Below, one piece after another: positions 7,809 through 14,082 of a stretch of 18,881 nucleotides of DNA (the stretch's first letter is position 1; each line of letters begins with the position of its first letter). Source of the stretch: Promethearchaeota archaeon (lineage in GTDB: Archaea > Asgardarchaeota > Lokiarchaeia > Sigynarchaeales > SOKP01); assembly GCA_016839635.1 (NCBI GenBank), contig JAEOTV010000172.1:1-18881 (forward strand), read 5' to 3'. The translations under genes and the position numbers were made by a program. The notes beneath the pieces are model-generated. The model had not been told where the DNA came from. It made no database searches and saw only the letters and a list, made by a program, of their open reading frames with translations.

Positions 7809-8405
7809 TCAAAACGTGTTGTTTTCACTTTCGATTTCCTTTTGTAATACTTTTGTTGCTTTTAGAATATTGAATCCAAGAATTTCTGCTTGTCTTAACT
7901 GGTCTTCTTGGTTAATAATATCGCCTGGCTTGTCAGCTACAGCTTTTACAGCACTCAATTCACCGGGAACACATACAATTCCACATGAGAGCATCCATGC
8001 AAAAATGGCATTAACTGCCAATGTTTGACCTCCACAAGTTCCATTACCAACAGCAATAGCTCCACCTACTTTCCCTTCTAAAGGTTTTTCGTCATGTACT
8101 GCGTAGTGTCTATCAAGTAAGGAGAGTAATTGAGCACTAACATTTAGGTAATAAACAGGACTTGAGATTATAATCGCATTACACCATCGAAATGCATCAT
8201 AAATCTCTTGCATATCATCATTAATGATACAAGCACCAGTTTCCCTACATGTGTCACACGCATTACAAGGTTTAATTTTTAATCCGCTTAAAAGGAATGT
8301 TTTAACTTTCCATCCATTATTTTCAAAAGGTTTAAGAGCATATCTTAAAAGGAGTTCACTATTCCCTTTCTTCCTAGGAGTCCCTGATATACCAATAACA
8401 TTCAT
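7809..8405 (-). CDS. Iron-sulfur flavoprotein (Isf-like, NADPH-dependent FMN reductase family)
   Basis: A 198-residue flavodoxin-fold protein. 'GISGTPRKKGNSELLL' (residues 5-20) is the FMN phosphate loop. A compact cysteine motif, C47-x2-C50-x2-C53-x5-C59, matches the [4Fe-4S] site of archaeal iron-sulfur flavoproteins. 'IISSPVYYLNVSAQLLSLLDR' and 'AVGNGTCGGQ' are further family segments. Such proteins pass electrons between ferredoxin and oxygen, peroxide or other acceptors in anaerobes. It lies downstream, on the same strand, of the double-CC peptide gene and the MarR gene. It has its own TATA candidate and is separated from the peptide gene by a T-run, so coregulation with them is plausible but not shown. 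The electron acceptor is unknown. Confidence 0.88.
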   Translation of the reverse strand: MNVIGISGTPRKKGNSELLLRYALKPFENNGWKVKTFLLSGLKIKPCNACDTCRETGACIINDDMQEIYDAFRWCNAIIISSPVYYLNVSAQLLSLLDRHYAVHDEKPLEGKVGGAIAVGNGTCGGQTLAVNAIFAWMLSCGIVCVPGELSAVKAVADKPGDIINQEDQLRQAEILGFNILKATKVLQKEIESENNTF

Positions 8406-8451
8406 TCTTTTTCACACTTATTAATAAATTTGTTCTCTATCAATTTTGGAT

Positions 8452-8463
8452 TATTATATAAGA
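8452..8463 (-). promoter_or_regulatory. TATA-box candidate for the iron-sulfur flavoprotein gene
   Basis: CTTATATAATAA on the minus strand, about 50 bp before the ATG at 8405. A start site near 8432 would leave a short leader. No copy of the MarR-type operator is seen in this promoter. Confidence 0.5.
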
Positions 8464-8538
8464 TTTTATTGATTGAGATTTTTTTCTACTTTCGTTTCTA
8501 CCTGTTGTTCTATTATGTTTCTTATAATGAAAATATAT

Positions 8539-8547
8539 AAAAAAAAA
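8539..8547 (-). terminator. T-run terminator after the double-CC peptide gene
   Basis: Nine T residues on the minus strand, about 34 nt past the stop at 8581 and ahead of the flavoprotein promoter. It suggests the peptide gene is a separate short transcript. Confidence 0.5.
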
Positions 8548-8580
8548 TTTTTATCTAATGTAAATCAAAGTTCCTTTAAA

Positions 8581-8664
8581 TTAACAACAGGACTCGTTTG
8601 ATTCACTAGCTTCTTTTTCTTCTTTAGAACTTTCTGCACAACAATCTGCATCCTTATCTCCCAT
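8581..8664 (-). CDS. 27-residue acidic double-CC peptide
   Basis: A small reading frame with the signals of a real gene. It begins MGDKDADCC and ends SNESCC, so vicinal cysteine pairs sit at residues 8-9 and at the very C-terminus (26-27), joined by a Ser/Glu/Lys-rich linker. GGAG lies 9 nt before the chosen ATG; an in-frame ATG at 8679 would add five residues but overlaps that GGAG. A TATA box and a perfect palindromic operator precede it, and a T-run follows. It sits between a Cys-rich MarR regulator and an iron-sulfur flavoprotein. Vicinal cysteines suggest binding of a soft metal or arsenite, or a dithiol redox role; that is inference. No family was recognised. Confidence 0.7.
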   Translation of the reverse strand: MGDKDADCCAESSKEEKEASESNESCC

Positions 8665-8713
8665 ATTAATAAGCTCCATTTTAAAAAATTTTATTATTGA
8701 TTATTAGTTAATG

Positions 8714-8733
8714 ATAGTTAGGTACCTAACTAT
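8714..8733. promoter_or_regulatory. Perfect 20-bp palindrome, probable MarR operator
   Basis: ATAGTTAGGTACCTAACTAT is a perfect inverted repeat. It overlaps the downstream edge of the TATA box (8731-8739, minus strand) of the double-CC peptide gene, where bound repressor would block TBP/TFB or polymerase. Size and symmetry fit a MarR dimer, and related sites occur at 8752-8771 and 9298-9317. Confidence 0.8.
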
Positions 8734-8739
8734 TTAAAG
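8731..8739 (-). promoter_or_regulatory. TATA box and BRE of the double-CC peptide gene
   Basis: On the minus strand, CTTTAAATA is preceded by the purine-rich ACGAAAC, a good TFB recognition element. Initiation near 8711 would give a leader of about 47 nt before the ATG at 8664. Confidence 0.65.
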
Positions 8740-8751
8740 GTTTCGTCCCTA

Positions 8752-8771
8752 ATTATTAAGATCCTAACTAT
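8752..8771. promoter_or_regulatory. Second operator-like site (imperfect palindrome)
   Basis: ATTATTAAGATCCTAACTAT shares nine of ten bases of its right half with the perfect palindrome. It lies on the upstream side of the same promoter, 38 bp centre to centre from the first site. Together they would bracket the TATA box. Confidence 0.5.
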
Positions 8772-8822
8772 TTTAAAAAAATCGAATTTAAGAGAGCTTT
8801 AACAGATTCTATTAAAGAATTA

Positions 8823-9284
8823 TTAAAATTTCAGAGAATTTAATAATTTCTGCAATAATTCACCTAATGTTTCTATTTGTTCTTGATTGATTCCTGGACA
8901 GCAACCATTTACCATTGATTCTATTGGTGGAGTTGCATTTTTTAGTTCTTTACCTTTTTCCGTAAGTTTAACAAGAGTACTTCTTCTATCTTTTGGATTC
9001 TTTTTTCTTGTTACTAACTTATGGTCTTCCATGGTATCAATAACCCCTGTGATCGTCGATCTTGTGCAATCACATGAATCTGCTAACTCTTTAAATTGCA
9101 ATCCATCAGTCATCCATAAATCTCTCAAGATAGAATGCTGAGTAGGAGTTAAATTTAGTTCTTGAATATTTTTGCGCTGTAATTTTTCATATTTCTTATT
9201 AATTTTATTAATTAGTTCAAATACATCAGCTGTATTTTCAGAAAGACATTGAGAATCTTTGCTATTTTCGGAATTTTCTTTCAT
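8823..9284 (-). CDS. MarR-family transcriptional regulator, cysteine-rich
   Basis: A 153-residue winged-helix protein. 'LTPTQHSILRDLWMTDGLQFKELADSC' (about 45-71) leads into the recognition helix 'TRSTITGVIDTMEDHKLV', and the wing is 'RKKNPKDRRSTLVKLTEKGKEL' (93-114), including the DRR signature of MarR. Flanking helices would form the dimer interface. It has five cysteines: C13, C71 and C73 (CDC at the start of the recognition helix) and C128-C129 (GCCPG in the C-terminal region). These could sense oxidants or metals, which is inference. A related imperfect palindrome sits in its own leader region and a perfect one in the next promoter downstream, so it probably represses itself and the peptide gene. 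Confidence 0.92.
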   Translation of the reverse strand: MKENSENSKDSQCLSENTADVFELINKINKKYEKLQRKNIQELNLTPTQHSILRDLWMTDGLQFKELADSCDCTRSTITGVIDTMEDHKLVTRKKNPKDRRSTLVKLTEKGKELKNATPPIESMVNGCCPGINQEQIETLGELLQKLLNSLKF

Positions 9285-9297
9285 TTCTAAATGCTTA

Positions 9298-9317
9298 ATT
9301 ATTAGGTGCTTAATAGT
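9298..9317. promoter_or_regulatory. Operator-like site in the MarR gene promoter
   Basis: ATTATTAGGTGCTTAATAGT is an imperfect palindrome (seven of ten pairs) with the same TTAGGT core as the perfect operator at 8714-8733. It lies between the MarR TATA candidate (9331-9339) and the ATG at 9284, a position suited to autorepression. Confidence 0.55.
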
Positions 9318-9330
9318 TAATATCCTTACT

Positions 9331-9339
9331 AATTATATG
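9331..9339 (-). promoter_or_regulatory. TATA-box candidate for the MarR gene
   Basis: CATATAATT on the minus strand, about 50 bp before the ATG at 9284. Expected initiation falls within the operator-like site at 9298-9317. Confidence 0.5.
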
Positions 9340-9402
9340 GGTATAATGTTATATTAAGTTTTCAATTCAAAGATAAATGGAACTTTAGGAGCATTAAAAA
9401 TG

Positions 9403-9411
9403 TTTTATATA
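9403..9411 (+). promoter_or_regulatory. TATA-box candidate for the GNAT gene
   Basis: TTTTATATA lies about 75 bp before the ATG at 9485, predicting a leader near 50 nt. It is divergent from the MarR promoter. Confidence 0.45.
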
Positions 9412-9484
9412 CTTTAATGTCTTTTTTATTGATTGATTAGTATTAATTAATCCAATTTAAAAAAAAAAAAGTTTCAGATTTATT

Positions 9485-10126
9485 ATGAGTGAATTATATC
9501 AACTTCAACAATTGCGTGAAGATCAAATTGAAGAATCGAGTAGATTAGTTGGCCGAGCTTTTCAAGATGATCCTTTATTTGTTTATTGTTTTCCAAATCC
9601 TATTGAAAGAAAGATTAAAAGTGTTACTCACTGTGAATATCTGATTTTACTCGGAATTTTATCAGGCGAGGTATATACAGCATCAAGTGAAATTGAAGGT
9701 GTTGCTGTTTGGCATCCTTATGCTATAGATGATAAGAAATTGGGGAAACAATCTAAGGAGATCATTAGAAGATTGCGAAAAATCAAAAGAGAGGAATTTT
9801 CAGATCCTTTATTTATAGAGAGAATGGGTATCTTTGAAGAAATTGCAAATTCATTTCAAAATCAATATGTGAATTTTCCTCATTGGTATTTAGGCATTAT
9901 TGGTGTAGATCCTATATATCAAGGTAAGGGCTATGGCAGTAAGTTATTAAAGATGAAACTTGCTGAAATTGATGAGCAAAACTTACCATGCTATTTACAC
10001 ACTGAAAATGAAAGGAATGTCAAATTTTATGAACATTTCGGATTTGAACTCATTGGTAAAGAAAAGGTCCCTAAAGCTGATTTCTATCTTAATGCAATGC
10101 TTCGAAATAGGAAAAAGAAAGGTTAA
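9485..10126 (+). CDS. GNAT-family N-acetyltransferase
   Basis: A 213-residue acetyltransferase using acetyl-CoA on an unknown amine. The acetyl-CoA loop is 'VDPIYQGKGYGSKLLK' (residues 141-156), with Q146-x-x-G-x-G, preceded by the beta strand 'HWYLGIIG'. The C-terminal part 'LHTENERNVKFYEHFGFEL' is the usual GNAT motif B, with an asparagine and a tyrosine near the active site. The N-terminal 'LVGRAFQDDPLFVYCFPN' resembles the subgroup of stand-alone GNATs related to bacterial and fungal small-molecule acetyltransferases. It ends 3 bp before the stop of the convergent oxidoreductase gene. The family is firm, the substrate unknown, and no partner gene suggests it. Confidence 0.92.
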   Translation: MSELYQLQQLREDQIEESSRLVGRAFQDDPLFVYCFPNPIERKIKSVTHCEYLILLGILSGEVYTASSEIEGVAVWHPYAIDDKKLGKQSKEIIRRLRKIKREEFSDPLFIERMGIFEEIANSFQNQYVNFPHWYLGIIGVDPIYQGKGYGSKLLKMKLAEIDEQNLPCYLHTENERNVKFYEHFGFELIGKEKVPKADFYLNAMLRNRKKKG

Positions 10127-10129
10127 TGA

Positions 10130-11860
10130 TTAAAATTCATGCTTATCTAACCTATTCCAAAAAGATTTCAATTCATCTAGATTAAAAGTGAATTTTAAAT
10201 CTATTGGTTCTGAGGCTTCTTCTCTGAAAAATTCTGGAACATCATTCATTTCTTGAGTGATTCCTGCTCTCTCATTAAATGCTAGTTCAGTTCTTATGAT
10301 ATCAATGCCGATATTAATTATATCCTCTCTTGTCAGAGTTAAATCATACATTGCATTAATTGCTTTTGCTAAGATTTCCATATTTTCATAACTCGGTCCG
10401 ATAAAATAACAACATCCCATGGAATCCATTACCGCTGTATAAATTTGGAGTTCGAAAGATAAATCAAGTTTACTTTCACTTTTAGTTAATTCTCCATAAT
10501 CTTTATGTTGGCTTGGAACTCGGTTAGCGATAGCTGCTCCAGCTGTGTGATCGGCACCCATAGGAGATGTCGCATAAGTAGCTCCCATTGCTTTGAAGAC
10601 TCTACAGTCATAAGCGGAAATTCCTTGTCCTTTTACTTCTGGAATTCGCTTAGCATTAAGTCTCTCTCCAATATTTTTAACACCATTGCCATATAATTGA
10701 CCTTCTTCAGTATTATTTCGAATTTGTAAATCTAATATCTCAAAAGTCTTTTCCGCATTTCCCCACTTTATTTTTCCGCAATCCATCGCTACACCCACAG
10801 TTCCACCAAACTCAATAGTGTCAATACCTACGTCATCACATAAGTGATCAATTCTAGCTAAACTATCGAGATCATCAATAAGTAGATTAGTACCATTCAA
10901 TGCCATTGTTTCATATTCTAAACTTGATGTTATGTGATTTCCTTGCTCATCAACAACAAAATTTGAACATTTAATTACGCATGTTGGAGAACAGGCTAAT
11001 CTCTTTTTACCTCCTCTCGAAATAACAAGCTCATGAAGGCTTTCTCCTGAAATATTATCAATTTTATCATAAGATCCCCTTCTAAAATTTTTAGTTGGTA
11101 TGCCTCCATATCCACTCATAGCTGCCATCATCATAGGTGTACCGAAAATAGAGAATTTTTCTTTGGTTTGCGCCAAGTTTTTCGCGAAAGGGCTTGAAAC
11201 CTCTCTAAATTTTTTAATATCATGCATCTTTGCTTTAGATGTTGTTGAAGGAATTATTACTATTGTTTTAATCCCTTTTGACCCCATTACAGCTCCTAAT
11301 CCGCCTCTAGCAGCATGTCTACTTGGGTATCCTTCTAAATCATTTGCTCCTACAGTTGCAGATCTCATCAAATGTTCACCAGCGGGGCCAATAGAGTAAA
11401 TGCCAATATTTTCTCCATATTTTTGCTGTAATTTAGAATGTAGTTCATAATTACCTAAACCTTTATATTCTTCTGCAGGTAGAATCTTGATACCGTCCTC
11501 CTCAATTAAGATAAGTTTTAATAGTGAAGAGATCTCCTCTAAAACTACAGCTCTAATACCATGTCGAGCTAGCATCATAGCAGGTCTTCCACCCACATTG
11601 GCTTCTTTTATCCCATTAGTCAAGGGACTTTTTGCTCCAACTGATGTACGGGCAGAACAAGGAAAGGGGCTGCCAGCAAGAACACCATTAGCAAGGATTA
11701 ATTTATTTTCACTTCCTAAAGGATTACATAATGGAGGGACTTCATCATGAATAATTTGAGAACTTAGTCCTCTCGCACCAAGCAAGTAATATTTTGATTG
11801 TGGAGTTATTTCATCAAATTGAATATTCTTATTCTCAACATTTATTCTTATGATTTTCAT
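10130..11860 (-). CDS. Aldehyde:ferredoxin oxidoreductase family, tungsten-pterin enzyme
   Basis: A 576-residue protein of normal length for tungsten-dependent aldehyde:ferredoxin oxidoreductases, which oxidise aldehydes to acids and reduce ferredoxin. The N-terminal domain has 'SPFPCSARTSVGAKSPLTNG' and 'GGLGAVMGSKGIK', which bind the metal-pterin. The [4Fe-4S] ligands are C290, C294 and C298 in 'CSPTCVIKC', with a distal Cys at 483 or 484 (SMGCCYF). The spacing is Cx3Cx3C rather than the Cx2Cx3C of the Pyrococcus prototype, marking another subfamily. 'FKAMGATYATSPMGADHTAG' is the conserved C-domain segment. No ferredoxin or pterin-synthesis gene is nearby. The family is firm; the aldehyde substrate cannot be assigned and another AFOR-family reaction is possible. 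Confidence 0.93.
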   Translation of the reverse strand: MKIIRINVENKNIQFDEITPQSKYYLLGARGLSSQIIHDEVPPLCNPLGSENKLILANGVLAGSPFPCSARTSVGAKSPLTNGIKEANVGGRPAMMLARHGIRAVVLEEISSLLKLILIEEDGIKILPAEEYKGLGNYELHSKLQQKYGENIGIYSIGPAGEHLMRSATVGANDLEGYPSRHAARGGLGAVMGSKGIKTIVIIPSTTSKAKMHDIKKFREVSSPFAKNLAQTKEKFSIFGTPMMMAAMSGYGGIPTKNFRRGSYDKIDNISGESLHELVISRGGKKRLACSPTCVIKCSNFVVDEQGNHITSSLEYETMALNGTNLLIDDLDSLARIDHLCDDVGIDTIEFGGTVGVAMDCGKIKWGNAEKTFEILDLQIRNNTEEGQLYGNGVKNIGERLNAKRIPEVKGQGISAYDCRVFKAMGATYATSPMGADHTAGAAIANRVPSQHKDYGELTKSESKLDLSFELQIYTAVMDSMGCCYFIGPSYENMEILAKAINAMYDLTLTREDIINIGIDIIRTELAFNERAGITQEMNDVPEFFREEASEPIDLKFTFNLDELKSFWNRLDKHEF

Positions 11861-11904
11861 AGTTTAACAATAATAGCTAAAATTATTTTATTTTTATCCT
11901 TATT

Positions 11905-11916
11905 TCATTTATACAA
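11905..11916 (-). promoter_or_regulatory. TATA-box candidate for the oxidoreductase gene
   Basis: TTGTATAAATGA on the minus strand, about 50 bp before the ATG at 11860. Initiation near 11886 would give a short leader. Confidence 0.5.
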
Positions 11917-11963
11917 AATTATGGAATAATTCTAACTTTTAACAACCATAATTGCACCCTGAA

Positions 11964-11977
11964 AATATTTATATTTT
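11964..11977 (+). promoter_or_regulatory. TATA-box candidate for the short gene at 12010
   Basis: AATATTTATATTTT lies about 33-46 bp before the ATG at 12010, a normal archaeal spacing with initiation expected near 11997. Confidence 0.45.
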
Positions 11978-12009
11978 CGAAGTTGATATCATATTATGGG
12001 TGATGATCT

Positions 12010-12157
12010 ATGAAGGATAATAGAAGAAGAGGTGCACCAGAAAGAGAGGAAGTCTTTCATTTAGAAGGAACTTCTGTCAGAAGTTGATAATTTGAAGATG
12101 ATCGAAAAGATTCTGTCAGAAGTTGATAATTTGAAGATGATCGAAAAGATCAATTCT
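12010..12157 (+). pseudogene. Small frameshifted gene remnant with internal duplication
   Basis: ATG 12010 has a Shine-Dalgarno-like GGTGAT at 11999-12004 and a TATA candidate upstream. It encodes 25 residues (start MKDNRRRGAPEREEVFHLEG) before TGA at 12085. A +1 shift near 12067 continues into an open frame reading ELLSEVDNLKMIEKI, then a second SEVDNLKMIEKI, ending at TGA 12155-12157. Joined, the product would be about 49 residues: basic N-terminus, then an amphipathic helix whose repeat comes from the 39-bp (13-codon) duplication. This suggests a small gene inactivated by one inserted base, or a short gene of 25 codons. No family was recognised. Confidence 0.4.
12072..12149. repeat. Perfect 39-bp tandem duplication (two copies)
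   Basis: The unit beginning TTCTGTCAGAAGTTGATAAT occurs at 12072-12110 and again, without a mismatch, at 12111-12149. The period is a multiple of three. Identical copies in an intergenic region imply a recent duplication or continuing selection. Confidence 0.95.
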
Positions 12158-12320
12158 TGAAAAAATAAATTGAAAATATTTTACTTCGGGTTCAAGTTTG
12201 GATGAATTTTCTCCCATTTTTTTCCCCTATTTAATAAAATTAAAGATATATTTGTATAATTTTTTTTCAAAAATATTAAAATTTTTCAGATCATGAGAAA
12301 GATTTATAAAGCCAACTTTC

Positions 12321-12329
12321 GTATATAAG
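12321..12329 (+). promoter_or_regulatory. TATA-box candidate for the first TFB gene
   Basis: GTATATAAG about 95 bp before the ATG at 12422; TTTATAAAG at 12303-12311 is a second candidate. CGTATAT recurs at 12320-12326 and 12338-12344. Initiation near 12350 would give a leader holding a 13-codon frame ending 6 nt before the TFB start. Confidence 0.45.
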
Positions 12330-12421
12330 CATATCACGTATATTAAATTTTTATTAAGATTTTAATAATAGTGATGGTTGTAGCTTACGCTTTTTTAACA
12401 ACTTATTATTTGTGAATTACT

Positions 12422-13348
12422 ATGAATGAACAGTATCGTACTTTTTTAAAAAATAACAAAATCGATGAAAATACAATCCCTCAAAATAAATGTTGTAATA
12501 ATCCATTTATTGAATCCAAAGATGGCAATAAGGTATGCATGAATTGTGGAGTAATCTTTGAAAGGACGTATGTTGGAAATGAAAGAAGAGCCTATACTAT
12601 TGAGGAGATACAGACTCGTCGCAGAACAGAGCCACGGTGGCGGGATTTTGGACCTCGGACTATGCTCCCTACAACTAAAACCGACAGTAAGGGTAAAAGT
12701 ATTGGTGCAAAAGAACAAGCTCTTTTCTCTCGTCTTTCAAAAATTCAGAATTCACTAATTTCCAGCATCGAAAGAAACTTTTGGGAAGCAAAACCAAAGT
12801 TAAAAATGCTTACATCAAAACTGAACGTACCTGAATATATAGCAGAAACCGCTTGGAAGATCTATAGCTTAGTGGCGAAAAAGAAATTAACAATGGGTAG
12901 ATCAATAAATGGATTTATTTCAGGATCTCTCTATGCTGCTATTCGTGTACATGACTTTCCACGGCTCTTAGATGAAATATGTGAAGCATCACTAACTCCA
13001 AGAAGAACTGTTCATAGAAGTCTAGCGATGATTATTCGTGAAGTATTACCTGAACTTAAATTAAGATATCAGCCAATTACCGCCGAAAGTTTAGTATTTC
13101 GGTTTGGTAATGAATTAGAACTACCTATTTCGATTCAAAAAAATGCAATAAACATGTTAAAAGATGCTTCTAAAAATGGATTGAAACGAACTGGAAAAGA
13201 TCCAAAGGGTTTAGCTGCTGCTTGTATATATATTGCTGCTAAAAATGGTGCAATTCGTAAAACTCAGTCGCGTGTTGCTGATGTGGCCAAAATTACGGAG
13301 GTTACATTGCGATCTCGTGCTAAACAAATAAAAAGTAAATTATCTTAA
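12422..13348 (+). CDS. tfb: TFB-family transcription initiation factor, divergent paralogue
   Basis: A 308-residue TFIIB homologue that would bridge TBP at the TATA box and RNA polymerase. The order is an N-terminal zinc ribbon (residues 24-44), a B-finger/linker region (about 55-95, rich in Arg: 'QTRRRTEPRWRDFGPR') and two cyclin-like repeats (about 105-200 and 205-305). The second repeat is clear: 'GKDPKGLAAACIYIAAKNGA', then 'TQSRVADVAKITEVTLRSRAK'. The ribbon is irregular: C39-x2-C42 is intact, but the first pair is C24-C25 with Asn at 27 where the neighbouring TFB-like protein has His. It is complete and typical in length. Archaea commonly carry several TFBs with specialised promoters; which one this is cannot be told. 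Confidence 0.92.
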   Translation: MNEQYRTFLKNNKIDENTIPQNKCCNNPFIESKDGNKVCMNCGVIFERTYVGNERRAYTIEEIQTRRRTEPRWRDFGPRTMLPTTKTDSKGKSIGAKEQALFSRLSKIQNSLISSIERNFWEAKPKLKMLTSKLNVPEYIAETAWKIYSLVAKKKLTMGRSINGFISGSLYAAIRVHDFPRLLDEICEASLTPRRTVHRSLAMIIREVLPELKLRYQPITAESLVFRFGNELELPISIQKNAINMLKDASKNGLKRTGKDPKGLAAACIYIAAKNGAIRKTQSRVADVAKITEVTLRSRAKQIKSKLS

Positions 13349-13350
13349 AA

Positions 13351-13366
13351 TTTTTTTAACTTTTTG
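13351..13366 (+). terminator. T-rich terminator candidate after the first TFB gene
   Basis: TTTTTTTAACTTTTT starts 3 nt past the TFB stop codon and ends just before the convergent gene's stop at 13372. Confidence 0.5.
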
Positions 13367-13371
13367 AATAT

Positions 13372-13980
13372 TTATTCATGCTTTTCAGCTTTTTCTTGTA
13401 AAAGAGACCATTTAATCCCGACTGCACATATGCTTAATCCAGCAATTAATAAAAAGGAATTCACAGAAATAAAGAAAATCCAAAATATTGCTGGTAAAAT
13501 CGAAGTGATAGAAGAACTATACAGTGCAGATTGAAATCGAATAGTAGTAAATGTTGTTGTTATATTAGTTTTTCCTAATATTACTAAAAAGTCCATTTTA
13601 ACAAAAGCTGCCAATAAACATACCATCCCAATTATTACAATAAGTTTTGCTAATGGGTTGCTTTCAATATTCTTTTTTGAAGAGACTTTAAATATAAAGA
13701 TTCCTATGATTAAGAAACAAAAAATTGAGATATTTACAAATATCCATAATAAAGTCCCCGAAAATGGAAAGATTGTAGAGGAATATACAAATTCGGACAA
13801 TAATAATGTATTTCCATCAAGAACAAAGGGTGTAAAATTTAATAATATTACATACGCAAATTCAATTATTGAAATTATAATAAATATAGAACCTATGATT
13901 TCAAGAAAATTAAGAACTTTTTCGTATTTCATATTTAACACGTTTAATTCTTTTAAAAAGCAAGAAAATTTTTTATGCAA
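13372..13980 (-). CDS. Four-helix membrane protein (unknown function)
   Basis: A 202-residue integral membrane protein with four clear helices: about residues 25-50, 77-99, 111-134 and 160-188. A basic loop with 'KVSSKKNIESNPLAK' lies between the second and third. The segment between helices 3 and 4 is Thr/Ser-rich (TNITTTFTTIRFQSALYSSS) and probably external. No family was recognised. It lies on the minus strand between two TFB-family genes and is convergent with the first. The start could be ATG 13980 or the internal Met17. The opposite-strand frame at 13658-14002 covers the same DNA, but the minus frame gives coherent helices and is preferred. Confidence 0.7.
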   Translation of the reverse strand: MHKKFSCFLKELNVLNMKYEKVLNFLEIIGSIFIIISIIEFAYVILLNFTPFVLDGNTLLLSEFVYSSTIFPFSGTLLWIFVNISIFCFLIIGIFIFKVSSKKNIESNPLAKLIVIIGMVCLLAAFVKMDFLVILGKTNITTTFTTIRFQSALYSSSITSILPAIFWIFFISVNSFLLIAGLSICAVGIKWSLLQEKAEKHE

Positions 13981-14045
13981 TTATACTTATTATTGTTTTT
14001 GAAATTAATAAAAATTTTTAATATTATTGTTTTTTTAATCAAATC

Positions 14046-14055
14046 TATTTAAGAA
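14046..14055 (+). promoter_or_regulatory. TATA-box candidate for the TFB-like gene
   Basis: TATTTAAGAA centred about 33 bp before TTG 14083, predicting a nearly leaderless transcript and so supporting that start. Confidence 0.5.
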
Positions 14056-14082
14056 TAATTAATCTACAATATTGGCTCTATC

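Larger units (their letters stand above)
11861..12421. other. Long intergenic region (561 bp) between oxidoreductase and TFB genes
   Basis: It holds the oxidoreductase promoter, a small broken or short gene with a 39-bp tandem duplication (12010-12157), a pyrimidine-rich stretch near 12209-12228, and the TFB promoter with a 13-codon upstream frame (12374-12415, start MVVAYAF). A 33-codon minus-strand frame at 12116-12217 has a purine-rich leader but crosses the duplication and is not convincing. No tRNA or other RNA gene was found. Confidence 0.5.

Noticed and set aside
11100..11399. Plus-strand open frames inside the oxidoreductase gene (also 10505-10696 and 11487-11750)
   Set aside because: They are antisense to conserved AFOR-family motifs and have no independent signals.
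12185..12212. GGTTCAAGTTT resembling a tRNA T-loop
   Set aside because: The flanking bases do not form a T stem, and no D arm, anticodon arm or acceptor stem can be built around it.
12116..12217. Minus-strand 33-codon frame with purine-rich leader (MGENSSKLEPE...)
   Set aside because: It runs into the 39-bp duplication and stops within it, no TATA box is convincing, and no family is recognised. The plus-strand signals in the same DNA are better.
13658..14002. Plus-strand frame of 114 codons opposite the four-helix membrane protein
   Set aside because: It is antisense to a frame with four well-formed helices, is rich in Asn, Ile and Lys as expected of antisense AT-rich DNA, and has no recognisable motif or ribosome binding site.
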